Source of the DNA: Thermus neutrinimicus
Lineage (GTDB): Bacteria > Deinococcota > Deinococci > Deinococcales > Thermaceae
Assembly: GCF_022760955.1 (NCBI RefSeq)
Contig: NZ_JAKTNU010000001.1
Location: forward strand, 67,507 to 131,506
Direction: 5' to 3'
DNA length: 64,000 bases
This document shows, piece by piece, positions 6,808 through 14,236 of the stretch. Numbering within the stretch: the first letter of the stretch is position 1; each line of letters opens with the position of its first letter. A program made the position numbers and the translations under genes. The notes beneath the pieces were generated by a model. That model was not told the DNA's origin. It saw nothing but the letters and a program-made list of their open reading frames with translations, and made no database searches.

Positions 6808-8658
6808 TATGTCGTCTTCGCTCACCGGTTCCTCGGCCTCAGGAAGCCTGGGCCTGCGCACCCATAGGAGCCGCGCCCCCAGGAGCCGGGTGATCTCCGC
6901 CAGGCGCCGGTTGGGATCCTCAGGAGGCTCAAGATACGGGCTTCGCCCGTGACCAAGGGCCTCCTCCGCCGGGGCCTCCTGGCCCAAAGCCTCCGCCCCC
7001 CCTAAGAAGGCCCCTGCGGCAGGCGGCCCTTCGGCCCGCCCGGGCAAGGCCTCCCACGGCTCCTCCACCCCTTCAGGCAAACCCGCGCCTCCCTGGACCT
7101 CCCCTTCGGATGGGGCGGGGGAAGGGGGCTCGGAGGCCTTGGGCTCCAGACGCCCGCGTTCTTCCCTGGGGAAACTGGGCCTAGGGCCTAGGCTTTTTTT
7201 TTCCAGGAGAAGGGCCACCTCCTCCACCCCGAAGTGGGCCCGCACCAGGGGAAGCAGGGTGGCCCTTTGCTCCTCGGCCCGCTTGTGGTGGAAGGCCTTG
7301 CTCTCGGGGAAGCGAAGCACGAGACGCCCCTCCTCCAGGAAGGGGCGGGCCTCCCTGAGGAAGGCCCTCAGGGTGGGCTTCAGGGCCTCGAGGAAGGCCC
7401 GCCACCTCCCGGCCAGGTCCCCCGGCATCTCCCCGGAAAGGCCTGCTTCCCTGGCGTCTGGCGGCGCCAGGGGCTTGGTGGGGTGGAAGTCGGGCAGGTC
7501 TTCCCGGGAAGCCCCTTGCCCACGCCAAGGGGTGGGCTCTTCAGGCAAAGCCTTCTCGGCCCGCGCCCTTTCCCCGGGGGGAGGGGTGGCCGTGGGCTGA
7601 GCCTCCCCCTTGCCCGCCTGGAGGGAGGAGGCCGCCGGGAAAACCCTTGCCGCCTGCAATAGGGCCGCCTCGAGGGCCAGGGGGTCCGAGCGCTTGGCAA
7701 GGCGCTCCATGGCCTCGTCCAAGGCGGTTAAGGCCCCCAGCAGGGCCTCGGGGGGGGCCTCCATCCCCGCCCCCGGCAGGCCATAGGCGGCGTACAGGGC
7801 CTCCCGGAGCACCTCCATGAGCCCCCCCACCAGGCTCCTTGGGGCGAAGCCCTGGGCGTAAAGCCCCCTGGCCTCCGTGAGCACCTCCTTGAGCTCCCCC
7901 CGGGCCAGGCCCCGGGCCAGGCGGGCAAGGGCTTCCCTTGGCGGAAGGCCCAGGGCCTCCTCCACCCGCTTCCGGGTCAGGGGGCCCTCCAGGAGGAGGA
8001 GGCGGTCCAGGAGGCTTTCCGCGTCCCTAAGCGCCCCGTCCGAAAGCCTTGCCACCAGGAGGAGGGCATCCTCCTCCGCCTCCCTCCCCATCCCCTTGAG
8101 GATGCGCCCGAGCTTAAGGGCGATCTCCTCCTCGGTAAGGCGGCGGAAGCGGTAGTGCTGGGTGCGGGAAAGGATGGTGGGGGGCATCCTCTCGGGCTCG
8201 GTGGTGGCGAAGATGAAAAGCACGTGGGGCGGGGGCTCCTCCAGGGTCTTGAGGAGGGCGTTAAAGGCGCTTTTGGAGAGCATGTGGGCCTCGTCCAGGA
8301 TGAAGACCTTCCTGGGGGCGGAAAGGGGGGCGAGGAGGATCCTTTCCCGAAGCTCCCGCACGTCCTCCACCGAGTTGTTGCTGGCGGCGTCGATCTCCAC
8401 CACATCGGGGTGGGCTCCCTTTTGCACCGCCTGGCAGTGGGCGCATACCCCGCAAGGGCGCTCCGCCCCCTGGCACCCCACGGCCATGGCCAGAAGCCGG
8501 GCGGTGGTGGTCTTCCCCACCCCCCGGGGGCCGGAAAAGAGGTAAGCCTGGGCCAGGCGCCCGTCCCGGATGGCCCGCACGAGGGGCTCCTTCACGTGCT
8601 CCTGGCCCACCAGCTCCTCAAAGGTAAGGGGGCGGACCCGGCGGTAAAGGGCGCTCAC
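6790..8658 (-). CDS. dnaX: DNA polymerase III subunits gamma and tau
   Basis: Clamp-loader ATPase. The N-terminal AAA+ core shows Walker A GPRGVGKTT, a zinc module (CQGAERPCGVCAHC), Walker B FILDEAH and sensor 1 ATTEPERMP. The 622-codon frame is the full-length tau; T. thermophilus tau is about 529 residues from memory, so this copy is long, the extra length being in a Pro/Glu-rich linker after residue 330. A run of nine A at codons 486-489 is the known Thermus slippage site; adding or losing one A leads to a stop after residue 492 or 489, giving gamma. The start is GTG at 8658, 7 nt after TATACT. Confidence 0.96.
   Translation of the reverse strand: MSALYRRVRPLTFEELVGQEHVKEPLVRAIRDGRLAQAYLFSGPRGVGKTTTARLLAMAVGCQGAERPCGVCAHCQAVQKGAHPDVVEIDAASNNSVEDVRELRERILLAPLSAPRKVFILDEAHMLSKSAFNALLKTLEEPPPHVLFIFATTEPERMPPTILSRTQHYRFRRLTEEEIALKLGRILKGMGREAEEDALLLVARLSDGALRDAESLLDRLLLLEGPLTRKRVEEALGLPPREALARLARGLARGELKEVLTEARGLYAQGFAPRSLVGGLMEVLREALYAAYGLPGAGMEAPPEALLGALTALDEAMERLAKRSDPLALEAALLQAARVFPAASSLQAGKGEAQPTATPPPGERARAEKALPEEPTPWRGQGASREDLPDFHPTKPLAPPDAREAGLSGEMPGDLAGRWRAFLEALKPTLRAFLREARPFLEEGRLVLRFPESKAFHHKRAEEQRATLLPLVRAHFGVEEVALLLEKKSLGPRPSFPREERGRLEPKASEPPSPAPSEGEVQGGAGLPEGVEEPWEALPGRAEGPPAAGAFLGGAEALGQEAPAEEALGHGRSPYLEPPEDPNRRLAEITRLLGARLLWVRRPRLPEAEEPVSEDDIGGTGI
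7194..7202 (-). promoter_or_regulatory. dnaX: dnaX A9 transcriptional slippage site
   Basis: Nine consecutive A on the coding strand (T on the plus strand) sit in the frame GAA AAA AAA AGC. With ten A the frame reads AAG CCT AGG CCC TAG; with eight A it reads GCC TAG. Both slipped frames close at once, which yields a gamma-sized product of 489-492 residues. Slippage by RNA polymerase at the A9 run of T. thermophilus dnaX is established; its use here is inferred from the identical layout. Confidence 0.9.
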
Positions 8659-8678
8659 AAGGGCTAGTATAGGGCTTG
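8659..8678. promoter_or_regulatory. Divergent overlapping -10 elements, dnaX / 8679 gene
   Basis: The divergent gap holds TAGTAT (plus, 8665-8670) and TATACT (minus, 8671-8666), sharing five base pairs. The minus element is 7 nt before the dnaX GTG; the plus element is 8 nt before GTG 8679 (5 nt before TTG 8676). Both transcripts would be essentially leaderless and compete for the same melted region. Confidence 0.6.
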
Positions 8679-9167
8679 GTGCGGAGTTTTCTCTCCCTCC
8701 ACGTGGAGGCCCCCCTGGAAAGGGTACGGGCCTGGGCCCGGGAAAGGACCCTGGGGGCCGGGGTCTACCTGGTCCCGGACCCCCCCTGGGTGAGCCTGTA
8801 CCCCGAGGCCCTCGAGGCCCAGGAGGACCCTCAGGCCATCCGGGCCTTTCTGGAGGAGCTTTCCCAACTGGGAAGGGCCCTGGCCTTCCTGGTCCTGGCG
8901 GAGGAGGAGCTTCTCTTCCTCCTGGCGGAAGGGGGAAAGGTCCTGGCGGAGCTGGCCCAGGGAACGGAGCTAGGGGAAAGGCTTATGGCCCCTTCGGAGC
9001 CCAAACCCCTGCTGGAGAAGGCCAGCCGCATGCCCCCCGTAAGCGCGGTCCAGGCCCTGGCGGCCCACTTCGGCCTACACCCCGACCACGCCGCCTTGGG
9101 CTTTTTGGACCTCCTGGAGGCCGAGGAGGAAGGAGACCTGCCCGAGGAGGTGATCTACCTTGAGTGA
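8679..9167 (+). CDS. Uncharacterised acidic protein upstream of argB
   Basis: I recognise no family. About 162 residues from GTG 8679 (TTG 8676 is also possible), rich in Leu, Glu and Ala, without signal peptide or membrane span. The N-terminal half has an alternating hydrophobic pattern (FLSLHVEAPLERVRAW, GVYLVPDPPWVSLYPEAL) suggestive of a small alpha/beta domain; the C-terminus is acidic (EAEEEGDLPEE). It overlaps argB by 8 nt, so the two are translationally linked. It shares a 20-bp divergent promoter region with dnaX. Confidence 0.7.
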   Translation: MRSFLSLHVEAPLERVRAWARERTLGAGVYLVPDPPWVSLYPEALEAQEDPQAIRAFLEELSQLGRALAFLVLAEEELLFLLAEGGKVLAELAQGTELGERLMAPSEPKPLLEKASRMPPVSAVQALAAHFGLHPDHAALGFLDLLEAEEEGDLPEEVIYLE

Positions 9168-9906
9168 ACCCTTGCTGGTGAAGGTGGGGGGAAGCCTAAG
9201 GGGTGCCGAAGCCCTGCTGGAGGAGCTCAGCGGCTACCCGGGCCCCCTGGTCCTGGTGCACGGGGGTGGGCCGGAGATCGGGGCCTGGCTCGCCCGCCTG
9301 GGTTGGGAAAGCCGGTTTGAGGGGGGCCTGCGGGTGACGCCTCCCGAGCACATGGAGGTGGTGGAGATGAGCCTGTGCCTCACGGGCAAGCGACTGGCAG
9401 AGGGGCTTTCCCAAAGGGGAAGAAGGGCCCTTTCCCTTTCCGGGCGGGACGCCCTTTGCCTAAGGGGGAGGGTCCTCCCCCACCTGGGCCGGGTGGGGGA
9501 GGTGGTGGGGGTGGAAGTGGGCCTCCTCCTGGACCTCCTGGAAAAGGGCTACACGCCCCTCCTCGCCCCCATCGCCCTGGACGAGGAAGGCCCCTTGAAC
9601 GTGAACGCCGACACCGCCGCCGGGGCGGTGGCCGGGGCCTTGGGATGGCCCGCCCTTTTCCTCACGGATGTGCCTGGGGTCCTAAGGGACCCCAAGGATC
9701 CCACCACCCGCTTCCCCCACCTCACGGCCGAGGAGGTGGAAGACCTGAAGGCCCAAGGGATCCTCCAAGGGGGCATGATCCCCAAGGTGGAGGCGGCCTT
9801 GGGCGCCCTGAGGGCGGGCGCCCCCTGGGCCGCCATCGCCCAAGGGGAAAGGGGGGTGGTGGCCGGGGTCTTGCAGGGGGAAAGGGGAACCCGGTTTACC
9901 CTTTAG
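9160..9906 (+). CDS. argB: Acetylglutamate kinase
   Basis: Amino-acid kinase family member of 248 residues that phosphorylates N-acetylglutamate in arginine synthesis. KVGGS at the N-terminus binds ATP phosphates, LVLVHGGGPEIG is the glycine-rich substrate loop, NVNADTAAGAVAGAL is the ArgB acetylglutamate/ATP segment, and GGMIPKVEAAL supplies the conserved lysine. The LysZ signature of the Thermus lysine pathway is not matched as well as ArgB, but specificity in this family is hard to call. It overlaps the upstream gene by 8 nt and the convergent DJ-1/PfpI gene by 11 nt. Confidence 0.85.
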   Translation: MSEPLLVKVGGSLRGAEALLEELSGYPGPLVLVHGGGPEIGAWLARLGWESRFEGGLRVTPPEHMEVVEMSLCLTGKRLAEGLSQRGRRALSLSGRDALCLRGRVLPHLGRVGEVVGVEVGLLLDLLEKGYTPLLAPIALDEEGPLNVNADTAAGAVAGALGWPALFLTDVPGVLRDPKDPTTRFPHLTAEEVEDLKAQGILQGGMIPKVEAALGALRAGAPWAAIAQGERGVVAGVLQGERGTRFTL

Positions 9907-10405
9907 CCAGAAGCTCCAAAAAGGCCAGGAGGAAGCCGGGCAGGTCCCTGGGGCCCTGGGCGGTCACCAGGTTGCCGTCCACCACCACCCCTGACTCCTG
10001 GTAAAGCCCCCCGGCGTTTTCCAGGTCGTCCCGGATGGAGGAAAACCCCGTGACCCGCCTGCCCCGCACCAGCCCAGCGCTGATGAGAACCCAGCCCGCG
10101 TGGCAGATGGCCCCGATGGGCTTTCCCTCTTCCCCCACCCGCCGCACCAGGGCCAGCACCTCCGGGCTCCTTCTCAGGTAATCGGGGGCAAAGCCCCCGG
10201 GGATGAGGAGGCCCGCCACCTCCATCCCCATGGCCTCCTTGGCCCCCATCTCCGCCTTCCAGGAAAAGCCGGATTTGGCCTTGTATTCCCGGGCCTCAGG
10301 ACCGATGACAATAGGGGTATACCCTGCCTCCTGCACCCGGTAGTACGGGTAGAGGAACTCCCGCTCATCAAAGAGGTCCGAAAGGAGAATCCCCACTGGC
10401 CTCAC
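9896..10405 (-). CDS. DJ-1/PfpI superfamily protein
   Basis: A 169-residue class I glutamine amidotransferase-like protein of the PfpI/YhbO group. The nucleophile elbow is AICHAGW with C101, and the acidic partner is probably in the SDLFDEREF segment near the N-terminus. Family members act as stress-related deglycases, glyoxalases or peptidases; none is proven here. Start is GTG 10405, which overlaps the end of the Nudix gene by 38 nt. It closes the long leftward run that begins at nosD, and its 3' end overlaps argB. Confidence 0.85.
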   Translation of the reverse strand: MRPVGILLSDLFDEREFLYPYYRVQEAGYTPIVIGPEAREYKAKSGFSWKAEMGAKEAMGMEVAGLLIPGGFAPDYLRRSPEVLALVRRVGEEGKPIGAICHAGWVLISAGLVRGRRVTGFSSIRDDLENAGGLYQESGVVVDGNLVTAQGPRDLPGFLLAFLELLAKG

Positions 10406-10958
10406 GCCACACCTCCAGGAACTCCTTAAGGATATTCCCCGTCACCCCCCAGATGTCCACCCCCCGCCAAGGGAAGTGCCAGACAGTGCGGCCATGGCGC
10501 AGCTCGCTCCAGGGGGTCACCTGGAGAAGCTCCTTTAAGGGGACCACGAAGACCTCGGCCACCTCGAGGGGATTGGGGTTTAAAGGGGGAAGGTCCTCCC
10601 GGAAGACCACCACCGGCTGCACCAGGAAACCCTGGGGGGAAAGCGCCGGGGCAAGGTACCCCAGGGGCTCCACCCCCAAAAGGCCCACCTCCTCCGCGGC
10701 CTCCCGCAGGGCGGCCTCCAAGGGGGTTTCCCCCGGTTCCACCACCCCTCCCGGAAAGCTGACCTGCCCGGCATGGGTGGGAAGGTGGGGGCTTCTTAGG
10801 GTGAAAAGGAGGCTTTCCCCAAGAAGGGGCACGGCCACCGCCGCCAGGCGGAAGCCCTCGGGAAGGGTTAGCCCTCCCGGCAGGCTCTCTGGGAGCGCCT
10901 TCTTAAGGCGGTCTCGGGGTCCAGGCCCCTTTTGGCGAAAAGCCCCACCAGGTTCCAA
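10368..10958 (-). CDS. Nudix hydrolase, CoA pyrophosphatase-like
   Basis: A Nudix hydrolase of up to 196 residues. HAGQVSFPGG precedes the Nudix box GGVVEPGETPLEAALREAAEEVG; the first motif is typical of the NudL/CoA diphosphatase group, so hydrolysis of CoA or related ADP-conjugates is likely. The only convenient start, ATG 10958, lies about 91 nt inside the mazG gene in another frame. Upstream conserved residues (RDRLKKALPESLP) argue that at least part of that overlap is truly translated. The 3' end overlaps the DJ-1-type gene. Confidence 0.85.
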   Translation of the reverse strand: MEPGGAFRQKGPGPRDRLKKALPESLPGGLTLPEGFRLAAVAVPLLGESLLFTLRSPHLPTHAGQVSFPGGVVEPGETPLEAALREAAEEVGLLGVEPLGYLAPALSPQGFLVQPVVVFREDLPPLNPNPLEVAEVFVVPLKELLQVTPWSELRHGRTVWHFPWRGVDIWGVTGNILKEFLEVWREASGDSPFGPL

Positions 10959-11464
10959 AGCGCCTCCTCGAGGTCCCCCTTCTCCAGGGCTGCCCTCAGG
11001 CCCTCCTCGCTACCCGGCTCCATCCCCTTCCGTTGGAGCTCATAGGCCCGAAGCAGGGTGGGAAGGTGCTTGGGAAGTTGGCAGGGCTCCTCCCCCTTCC
11101 CCTCCTCCGCCTTCAGCTCCTCCCACCGGGCCTTCACCTCCTCCGGGGTTTGGGCCACGCCCTCCCCGAACACATGGGGGTGGCGGCGGATGAGCTTTTC
11201 CACAATGCTTCTTTCCACATCCTCATAGGAAAACCGCCCCTCCTCTTCGGCGATGATGCTGTGAAAGGCCACCTGCAAAAGCACATCCCCAAGCTCTTCC
11301 GCCATCTCCTTGGAATCCCCACCCAAAAGGGCATCCGCCGCCTCGCTGGCCTCCTCCAAAAGGTAGGGGATGAGGCTCTCATGGGTCTGGGCCCGGTCCC
11401 AGGGGCAACCCCCAGGTCCCCTAAGGCGGCGCATCACCTCAAGAAGCCGCTCCATGCCCCCCAT
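10868..11464 (-). CDS. mazG: Nucleoside triphosphate pyrophosphohydrolase MazG
   Basis: Cleans the nucleotide pool by hydrolysing NTPs or dNTPs to monophosphates. LRGPGGCPWDRAQTHESL is the classical MazG start, followed by the metal-binding EEASEAADAL (EExxE) and EELGDVLLQVAFH (ExxxD). At 195-198 residues it is shorter than two-domain E. coli MazG (263) but has both halves of the fold. ATG 11455 (MERLL) may be the true start; ATG 11464 would overlap the upstream membrane protein by 26 nt. Its 3' end overlaps the Nudix gene. Confidence 0.9.
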   Translation of the reverse strand: MGGMERLLEVMRRLRGPGGCPWDRAQTHESLIPYLLEEASEAADALLGGDSKEMAEELGDVLLQVAFHSIIAEEEGRFSYEDVERSIVEKLIRRHPHVFGEGVAQTPEEVKARWEELKAEEGKGEEPCQLPKHLPTLLRAYELQRKGMEPGSEEGLRAALEKGDLEEALWNLVGLFAKRGLDPETALRRRSQRACREG

Positions 11465-11882
11465 TCTCCCTCAGGAGGAGGCTCCCTGCCAGGGAAAGAC
11501 CCACCAAGAGCAGGGATAGGGGGTCCACCGGGGCCCGCTCCAGCACCCACCCCCCAGGCCCTGGGGCGGGCAGGCCCGTGGTGCGGGTGAGGAGGAAAAG
11601 CCCCACCATCACCCCCACCAGGTACCGCCCCAGGCGCCGCCAGGCGGGGCCTATGGGCACCTCCAAAAGGGGCAGGAGGAGCAAGGAGAGGCCGTAGCCC
11701 AGCTGGAGGGCCAATAGGCCCATGAAGAGCAGGGCGTACCAGAACCCCGGGGTCTGGAAGGCTAGGCTGGGGTTTTGCGCCAGGAAAAGCTCCCCACAAA
11801 GCCCCCCGCCCAAGGGAGTCCTTCCGAAGCCCAAAAGCTGTAGGAAGAAGGGGAGGATGAAAAGGACCCCAGCCAGGCGCAT
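11439..11882 (-). CDS. Small membrane protein in the nos-type operon
   Basis: A 147-residue hydrophobic protein with about four predicted membrane segments: residues 3-20, about 45-75, about 80-100 and about 118-137. The first segment could be a signal anchor. I recognise no family. It follows the YbjQ-type gene by 2 nt and overlaps mazG, so it is co-transcribed with the copper-insertion genes, but this gives no proof of a copper role. Confidence 0.7.
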   Translation of the reverse strand: MRLAGVLFILPFFLQLLGFGRTPLGGGLCGELFLAQNPSLAFQTPGFWYALLFMGLLALQLGYGLSLLLLPLLEVPIGPAWRRLGRYLVGVMVGLFLLTRTTGLPAPGPGGWVLERAPVDPLSLLLVGLSLAGSLLLRENGGHGAAS

Positions 11883-11884
11883 GG

Positions 11885-12232
11885 CTAAGGGCGCTCCCTC
11901 AAGGGCTCCAACCGCACCACCGTGCCATAGGCCAGAATCTCCGCCGCCCCTTGGAACACGCTGACCGTGGCGTACCGCACCCCCAAGACGGCATGGGCCC
12001 CTAAGCGTTTAGCCTCTTCCAGCATCCTGCGTTCCGCCTCCTGGCGGGCCTCCTTCAGCATCTCCGTGTACTCGAGGATCTCCCCACCCAAAAGGCTACG
12101 CAAACCCGCCAAGAGATCCTTGCCCAGGTGCTTGGCCCGCACCGCGCTTCCCTTGACCACCCCCAGCACCTGAACGACCCGGTGGCCGGGCACCTCGTCC
12201 AGGGTGGCGAGCAAAATCTCCATGCCCCCCAT
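11885..12232 (-). CDS. YbjQ/UPF0145 family protein
   Basis: About 112-115 residues; ATG 12223 (MEILLAT) is the better start because homologues begin near there, while ATG 12232 adds MGG. The pattern VPGHRVVQVLGVVKGSAVRAK, a central helix EARQEAERRMLEEAKRLGAHAVLGVRY and the end strand AYGTVVRLEP fit the UPF0145 heavy-metal-binding domain family (YbjQ), whose members form pentamers. Function is unsettled in the family. It starts 1 nt after nosY, which makes a metal-linked role attractive. Confidence 0.8.
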   Translation of the reverse strand: MGGMEILLATLDEVPGHRVVQVLGVVKGSAVRAKHLGKDLLAGLRSLLGGEILEYTEMLKEARQEAERRMLEEAKRLGAHAVLGVRYATVSVFQGAAEILAYGTVVRLEPLRERP

Positions 12233-12233
12233 C

Positions 12234-12983
12234 CTACCGGTCCCGCCGGGCGAAGACCAGGGCCCCCAGGAGGGTTAGAAGAAGCCCGGAGAGGGCCAGG
12301 TAGCCAAACCCCAGCCAAGGCCCCACCTCTCCAAGCCGCTCCGCCACCAGGTAGCCTATGGGGCCGGTGAGCACCGGAGCCTTCAGGCCGGAAAGAAGCC
12401 CCACCCGGTGGATCTCCTGGGGGTTCAGGAGGAGGGCCAGGGCCAGGAAGCCCTCTAGGGGATACTCCCTAAGGCGCACCGCCAAGGCCACCACCAGGGG
12501 CCCATAGAGGACATTTAGAAGCCCATATAGGCCGAGGCTTAGGCCCAAGGCCCGTTTTTCCTCCAGGGTCAAGGCGGCGAGCAGGGCGGAAACCCCCATC
12601 CAGAAAGCCAAAAGGCCCACACCGGAAAGCCAAAGCCAAAAGGCGGCCTCCAGGGAGAGCCCCAAAAGCCCTGCCCCCAGGAAAAGACCCGGAAGAAGGG
12701 GGAATAGGAGGGCCAGGAAGATGCCCGCGACCCCTGCCACGAAGCCGCGAAAGGCCTCTTGGGGCAGGCCCAGGAGGAAGGCCCACTCCTCCCTCGAGGC
12801 CATAAGGGGCACCGCCAAGGCCACCACCAAGGGGGGTAGGAGGAGGAGAAGCCCCGAGTAAAGCCCCACCAGCCCCACCCCCTCCCCCCGGCCCAGGAAG
12901 CCCAAGGACAGCAGGGAAGGGAGAAGGAAGAGGCCGAAGGTCCAGGGGTTTCGGGTAACCTCCTTGAAAAAGAGAGGGCTCAT
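12234..12983 (-). CDS. nosY: ABC-2 type permease, NosY-like
   Basis: A 249-residue integral membrane protein with about six hydrophobic segments and an N-terminal amphipathic stretch (SPLFFKEVTRNPWTF), the layout of NosY and other ABC-2 permeases. It would pair with the NosF-type ATPase encoded two genes upstream, with NosD on the outside. In the known system NosDFY moves Cu from NosL to NosZ. It overlaps the second nosL-like gene by 4 nt. Assignment rests mainly on context plus topology, because sequence in this family is weakly conserved. Confidence 0.75.
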   Translation of the reverse strand: MSPLFFKEVTRNPWTFGLFLLPSLLSLGFLGRGEGVGLVGLYSGLLLLLPPLVVALAVPLMASREEWAFLLGLPQEAFRGFVAGVAGIFLALLFPLLPGLFLGAGLLGLSLEAAFWLWLSGVGLLAFWMGVSALLAALTLEEKRALGLSLGLYGLLNVLYGPLVVALAVRLREYPLEGFLALALLLNPQEIHRVGLLSGLKAPVLTGPIGYLVAERLGEVGPWLGFGYLALSGLLLTLLGALVFARRDR

Positions 12984-13486
12984 GGGGCCTTGGGAGGGGG
13001 AGGAAAGAGGTCAGCGGGCACCCAGGTGCGCTTCTCCCCTTCCTTAAGGGCCTGGGACCAGGTGAGCACCCGCCCCCCCGCCCGCTCGGGCCGCTCCTTA
13101 AGGTGCTTCTCGAGGGCCTCCCGGCTACCGAAGACCAAAAGCCCCGAACCCATGGGGGTGCGGATCCTGGGGTTGTGGTAGAGCACAGCCTTTTCCGCCG
13201 CCAGCCACCTGGGGGCAGTTCGGGTGCTTTCGGCAAAGTCCGCCAGGTACACCTCCTTAGGGGTAAGGCTAGGCCCACCCCAGCCGTTCAACTGGTCCAG
13301 AAGGCAGGCGGGGTCGTCGTAGAAGAAGGCCTTGCCCTGGGGGTTTACCGCCTGGGCCGCATACCGGGCATCCAGGATGGTCATGAAGCAGTAAGGGCAG
13401 GCCTCCACCCCTACCCGCAAGGACCGGGGCTCAGCCAGGGCCTTCAGGAAAAAGGGAAGGGTGTAGAGAAAAACGCGTCGGTTCAC
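12980..13486 (-). CDS. nosL: NosL-like copper protein, second copy
   Basis: A 168-residue exported protein with an N-terminal signal (MNRRVFLYTLPFFLKALA). The mature part opens with VEACPYCFMTI, matching the NosL CxxC-plus-Met Cu(I) site, and continues with the NosL-type segments AFFYDDPACLLDQL and GSREALEKHL. There is no lipobox, whereas many NosL proteins are lipoproteins. A second NosL-like gene lies 63 bp upstream. Two paralogues could hand copper to different sites or work in sequence. It overlaps nosY by 4 nt. Confidence 0.8.
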   Translation of the reverse strand: MNRRVFLYTLPFFLKALAEPRSLRVGVEACPYCFMTILDARYAAQAVNPQGKAFFYDDPACLLDQLNGWGGPSLTPKEVYLADFAESTRTAPRWLAAEKAVLYHNPRIRTPMGSGLLVFGSREALEKHLKERPERAGGRVLTWSQALKEGEKRTWVPADLFPPPPKAP

Positions 13487-13549
13487 GGCCTTGATGACCT
13501 CCTAACCCCAGTCTAGGCCAGGGCCCCAGGTTTCCCTGGGGCCCAAGGA

Positions 13550-14236
13550 CTAGTGGCCTGCCCCCTTCTCCCCCAAAAGCCCGGCATGCCGGGCCAAAAG
13601 GGCCACCAGGTTCATCTCCGGCAGGGGGGCCAGGTCGAGAAGGGTCTGGAAGCTGTAGAAGCGCTGGCGACCATGCTGGGCCTTGTTCCTCTCGGCGAAC
13701 TCCTGGGCCGCCTTGGCGCTGGCGAAGGCCAAAAGCTTGGCGTTCATCACCACCATCATCTTTTCCCCCCAGTAGTAGGTGGCCTGGCGGGCGGGGATGA
13801 GGCGCACCGACTCCTGGGGCCGGTTGGGGTCGTAAGCCCCCCGGTCGGTTACGTAGAAGGTGGCCCCCTCCCCGTCCTTAAGCCCGTGTACCCAGGCGTA
13901 GTTCACCATGCAGGCGATGCTTTCAAAGTGCAACGCCTCCACCACCTGCTTGGGATCGTGGGGGGCAGGCCTTGGCCTCTCAAAGGCGATCTGGCTATAG
14001 GTCTGCTCAAAAAACCCCTTGGGGAAGGTGCGGCCCCGCCAAGCGCCCTCTGGGGTCTTGATGGGCATCTCGCAAAAGGCGCACGTGCCCTCCTCCCAGG
14101 GGATGGGCTTAGGGGCAACCCGCATCCCACCCACGGGAGCGGGGCTTTCCGTCCCATGCCCCATGTGCTGGGCCAAGGCCGGCCCCGCCACCAGCAAACC
14201 ACCCAAAACCCTAAGTACCTCACGCCGGTTCCTCAT
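13550..14236 (-). CDS. nosL: NosL-like copper protein with Tat-type signal
   Basis: A 228-residue NosL-family protein. The N-terminus NRREVLRVLGGLL looks like a twin-arginine signal, so it may be exported folded. After a His/Met-containing linker (AQHMGHG) comes GTCAFCEMPI, the NosL CxxC-x-Met motif, then LHFESIACMVNYAW and ATYYWGEKMMVVMNAKLLAF. It is longer than the second copy and has more possible Cu ligands. It overlaps nosF by 17 nt. A periplasmic copper-donor role is inferred from family and context. Confidence 0.85.
   Translation of the reverse strand: MRNRREVLRVLGGLLVAGPALAQHMGHGTESPAPVGGMRVAPKPIPWEEGTCAFCEMPIKTPEGAWRGRTFPKGFFEQTYSQIAFERPRPAPHDPKQVVEALHFESIACMVNYAWVHGLKDGEGATFYVTDRGAYDPNRPQESVRLIPARQATYYWGEKMMVVMNAKLLAFASAKAAQEFAERNKAQHGRQRFYSFQTLLDLAPLPEMNLVALLARHAGLLGEKGAGH

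Noticed and set aside
6850-8650. Long open frames on the plus strand opposite dnaX
   Set aside because: They mirror codon bias of a G+C-rich gene and have no family resemblance; dnaX motifs are all on the minus strand.
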